A DNA stretch of 8,987 nt from an uncultured Lachnospiraceae bacterium (GTDB lineage Bacteria; Bacillota; Clostridia; Lachnospirales; Lachnospiraceae): assembly GCA_902772565.1 (NCBI GenBank), contig CACYBJ010000134.1, positions 1 to 8,987 on the forward strand, given 5' to 3'. Below, piece by piece: positions 7,770 to 8,987 of the stretch. Every line of letters starts with the position of its first letter. Position 1 is the first letter of the stretch. The translations under genes were made by a program, and so were the position numbers. The notes under the pieces are model-generated. The model was not told the origin of the DNA. It made no database searches and saw only the letters and a program-made list of their open reading frames with translations.

Positions 7770-7831
7770 GATAACCGGGAGCAACCCGCGAAACACAATA
7801 AAATAAAGGGTTTTACGTTACATACATACCG

Positions 7832-7875
7832 TAGTCAGTGATAAGCGTGCCTTATCGCTGACTATTATTTTTATT
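7832..7875 (+). terminator. Intrinsic terminator closing the transporter-oxidoreductase operon
   Basis: A 14-bp stem, TAGTCAGTGATAAG (7832-7845) with CTTATCGCTGACTA (7851-7864), has a single G-U wobble and a 5-base loop CGTGC. It is followed by a T-rich run (7865-7875). It begins 62 bases after the aminotransferase stop. The intervening 7770-7831 holds no gene; I see only a weak 4-bp CGGG/CCCG hairpin there. Confidence 0.92.
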
Positions 7876-7878
7876 GAA

Positions 7879-7907
7879 TTTTCAAACTCCGCCTTACGTG
7901 ATAATAT
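7879..7907 (+). promoter_or_regulatory. Candidate sigma-A promoter for the leader ORF and second metN
   Basis: An extended -10 element TGaTAATAT (7899-7907) is preceded, with a 17-base spacer, by TTTTCA (7879-7884), a 4/6 match to TTGACA. A better -35-like TTGAAT at 7874-7879 is too far away. The element lies directly after the terminator and would start RNA near 7913-7916, about 25 bases before the leader ORF. Position and context support it; the -35 is weak. Confidence 0.5.
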
Positions 7908-7940
7908 GAGTACATCCTAAGAGAAAGGAATGCATGAGCC

Positions 7941-8063
7941 ATGAAGAAGACATTTAAAACTTCAACTAAAACATACATGTGTATGTACTGTCGAATGTGT
8001 GAATCCCGGACAGATGCAGAGTTCGGAACCGGCACTTTTGCTGCCATGCGTTCCGTCAGGTAA
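7941..8063 (+). CDS. Putative Met/Cys-rich leader peptide, 40 residues
   Basis: A short ORF begins at ATG 7941, preceded by AAAGGA (7924-7929, spacing 11), and ends at tandem stops TAA TAA (8061-8066). It has a basic start (MKKTFKTSTK) and then the cluster M13 C14 M15 Y16 C17 R18 M19 C20; in total 5 Met and 3 Cys of 40. I do not recognise a protein family. Its place between a promoter and an intrinsic terminator, upstream of a methionine transporter gene, makes a regulatory leader peptide the most natural reading: ribosome stalling at the Met/Cys codons would report sulfur amino acid shortage. A small metal-binding CxxCxxC peptide is an alternative. Two overlapping tiny ORFs start at 7930 and 7934, and these could reduce or modulate initiation at 7941. 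Confidence 0.55.
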   Translation: MKKTFKTSTKTYMCMYCRMCESRTDAEFGTGTFAAMRSVR

Positions 8064-8094
8064 TAACCTGTAAAAAGACTGTTATGCGTCCGGG
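8005..8094 (+). promoter_or_regulatory. Candidate antiterminator of a translated-leader attenuator
   Basis: CCCGGAC at 8005-8011, inside leader codons 22-24, is a perfect 7-base reverse complement of GTCCGGG at 8088-8094, the 5' arm of the downstream terminator. The two pairings (8005-8011 with 8088-8094, or 8089-8095 with 8106-8112) are mutually exclusive. Between them lies a hairpin, CGGAAC (8024-8029) with GTTCCG (8050-8055), enclosing GGCA (8031-8034) with TGCC (8042-8045). A further small hairpin has CAGG and CCTG flanking the tandem stop codons (8057-8070). A ribosome stalled at codons 13-15 would leave 8005-8011 free to form the antiterminator. One weak point: a ribosome at the stop codon does not cover 8005-8011, so the terminating state may need another pairing, for example CCGG 8006-8009 with CCGG 8029-8032. 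Confidence 0.45.
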
Positions 8095-8118
8095 CACGTA
8101 ATAAAGCCCGGATTTTTT
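8089..8118 (+). terminator. Intrinsic terminator (attenuator) immediately upstream of the second metN
   Basis: A perfect 7-bp GC-rich stem, TCCGGGC (8089-8095) with GCCCGGA (8106-8112), encloses a 10-base loop and is followed directly by six T residues (8113-8118). It lies 22 bases after the second leader stop codon (TAA 8064-8066) and 32 bases before the metN start. No promoter-like sequence is evident between it and metN, so transcripts from the promoter at 7879 must read through it to express the transporter. TTATGCG is repeated directly on each side (8082-8088 and 8117-8123). Confidence 0.85.
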
Positions 8119-8134
8119 ATGCGCAAAACAGGGT

Positions 8135-8153
8135 AAAGGAGGAGAGAGCAACG
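8135..8153 (+). promoter_or_regulatory. Ribosome binding site pointing to an ACG start codon
   Basis: AAAGGAGG at 8135-8142 is a near-consensus Shine-Dalgarno sequence. Eight bases later, the ideal distance, the metN frame has ACG (8151-8153). No in-frame ATG, GTG or TTG lies between this site and the Walker A motif; the first in-frame ATG (8274) is inside Walker A. This site fixes the start of the second metN. Confidence 0.75.
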
Positions 8154-8987
8154 ACTGAGGTTTTTAAACTTGATCATGTTTCAAAAAAGTATAAAAACGA
8201 CGGTAAAGAGTTTGAAGCATTAAAGGATGTAAGTCTTTCCATAGGAGAGGGCGAGATATTCGGAATCATCGGAATGAGCGGTGCGGGAAAGTCCACACTG
8301 GTAAGAACCCTTAACAGACTGGAAGATGTATCCGCAGGAAGCGTAAGTTTTTACGGTAAGAATCTGACGGAGTTAAAGCCCCGGGAGATACGAAAGGTAA
8401 GAAGAGAAATTGCCATGATCTTCCAGAGTTTCAACTTACTTCAGCAAAGAAGCGTAATACACAACGTAATGCTTCCATTAAAGATTGCGGGAGTTCCGAG
8501 AGCCAAAAGAAAAGAAAAGGCTCTTGAGATGCTTAAGATAGTAGGACTTGAGGAAAAGAAGAACGAATATCCTTCAAGACTTTCCGGCGGACAGAGACAG
8601 CGAGTGGCCATAGCAAGAGCCCTTGCATCCGACCCGAAAGTACTTCTTTGCGACGAAGCCACAAGCGCCCTTGATCCCATGATAACCGCCGAGATCTTAG
8701 ATCTCTTAAAGGAAATCAACAGGACAAGAAAGCTTACCATCGTAATCATCACCCACGAAATGTCGGTAGTCGAAAAGATCTGCGACAAGGTGGCGATCAT
8801 CGATAACGGAAATCTTGCGGAAGTCGGAGAAGTAAAGGAAATCTTCAGAAATCCGAAGTCCGAATCCGCGAGGAAACTGGTGTTCCCAAGCAATCCCTTT
8901 GATCCGTCGGCTGAGGATTCCAAACTGATCCGTCTGGTATTCGACGGACTTTCCGCCAGCAGACCTTTCATTGCGGAACTGGTAGAA
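8151..8987 (+). CDS. metN: Methionine-type ABC transporter ATP-binding protein, second copy (3' end outside window)
   Basis: ATPase subunit of a second MetN-type importer; 279 codons are visible and the frame is open at the right edge. Counting the ACG at 8151 as codon 1, Walker A is GMSGAGKST at 41-49, the Q-loop Gln92, LSGGQ at 144-148, Walker B LLCDEATSALD with Asp168/Glu169, and the H-loop His202. From about 257 the sequence looks like the beginning of the C-terminal NIL domain. MetN proteins are usually about 340 residues, so some 60 are missing beyond the window. The N-terminus implied by the ACG start (TEVFKLDHVSKKY) aligns well with a normal ABC beta strand, so the gene is not truncated; only the start codon is unusual. 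Expression probably depends on read-through of the terminator at 8089-8118. The matching metI and metQ would be expected downstream but cannot be seen. Confidence 0.9.

Noticed and set aside
7767..7990. Short repeats such as ACCGGG around 7768-7779 and ACATACAT at about 7820 and 7971
   Set aside because: Too short and isolated to distinguish from chance; no array, palindrome family or mobile-element end accompanies them.
7876..8150. SAM (S-box) riboswitch or T-box upstream of the second metN
   Set aside because: Expected for a methionine gene in Bacillota, but I find neither the conserved S-box core nor the T-box AGGGTGG-type antiterminator sequence; only the leader ORF and terminator are visible.
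7770..8150. Insertion sequence or CRISPR remnant in the intergenic region
   Set aside because: No inverted-repeat ends, target duplication, transposase fragment or regularly spaced repeats are present.

Overview
The window is a dense, single-strand (+) stretch from an anaerobic bacterium. Strong GGAGG-type ribosome binding sites, frequent AGA/ATA codons, a lipoprotein-anchored solute-binding protein and a four-subunit ferredoxin-dependent 2-oxoacid oxidoreductase all point to a Clostridia member, probably close to Lachnospiraceae. The family assignment is inference from style, not from a marker gene.

Region 1 (1-7875) looks like one long transcription unit whose beginning lies outside the window. 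In order it encodes: a methionine-type ABC ATPase (metN, 5' end cut off), its permease (metI), the gamma, delta, alpha and beta subunits of a 2-oxoacid:ferredoxin oxidoreductase, the substrate-binding lipoprotein (metQ), a phenylacetate-CoA-ligase-like AMP-forming acyl-CoA ligase, and a class I/II aminotransferase whose sequence resembles the methionine/glutamine/kynurenine aminotransferase group. Genes overlap or are separated by only a few to about 40 bases. The unit ends at a strong intrinsic terminator (7832-7875). Placing four oxidoreductase genes inside a metNI...Q transporter suggests that one amino acid is imported and interconverted as amino acid <-> 2-oxoacid <-> acyl-CoA <-> carboxylic acid. 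The direction may be oxidative (fermentation yielding reduced ferredoxin) or reductive (making an amino acid from a scavenged acid). Methionine, with 3-methylthiopropionate as the acid, is the substrate the context favours, but it is not proven.

Region 2 (7876-8150) has no large gene but is not empty. It holds a plausible promoter, a 40-codon ORF (7941-8063) whose codons 13-20 read Met-Cys-Met-Tyr-Cys-Arg-Met-Cys, and a perfect intrinsic terminator (8089-8118) just before the next gene. A 7-base segment right after the Met/Cys codons (8005-8011) is perfectly complementary to the 5' arm of that terminator. This has the layout of a translated-leader transcription attenuator responding to sulfur amino acid supply. 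I regard it as the most interesting element of the window.

Region 3 (8151-8987) is a second, divergent metN paralogue that runs off the right edge. It has an excellent Shine-Dalgarno sequence but no ATG, GTG or TTG at the expected place: the codon at the right spacing is ACG.
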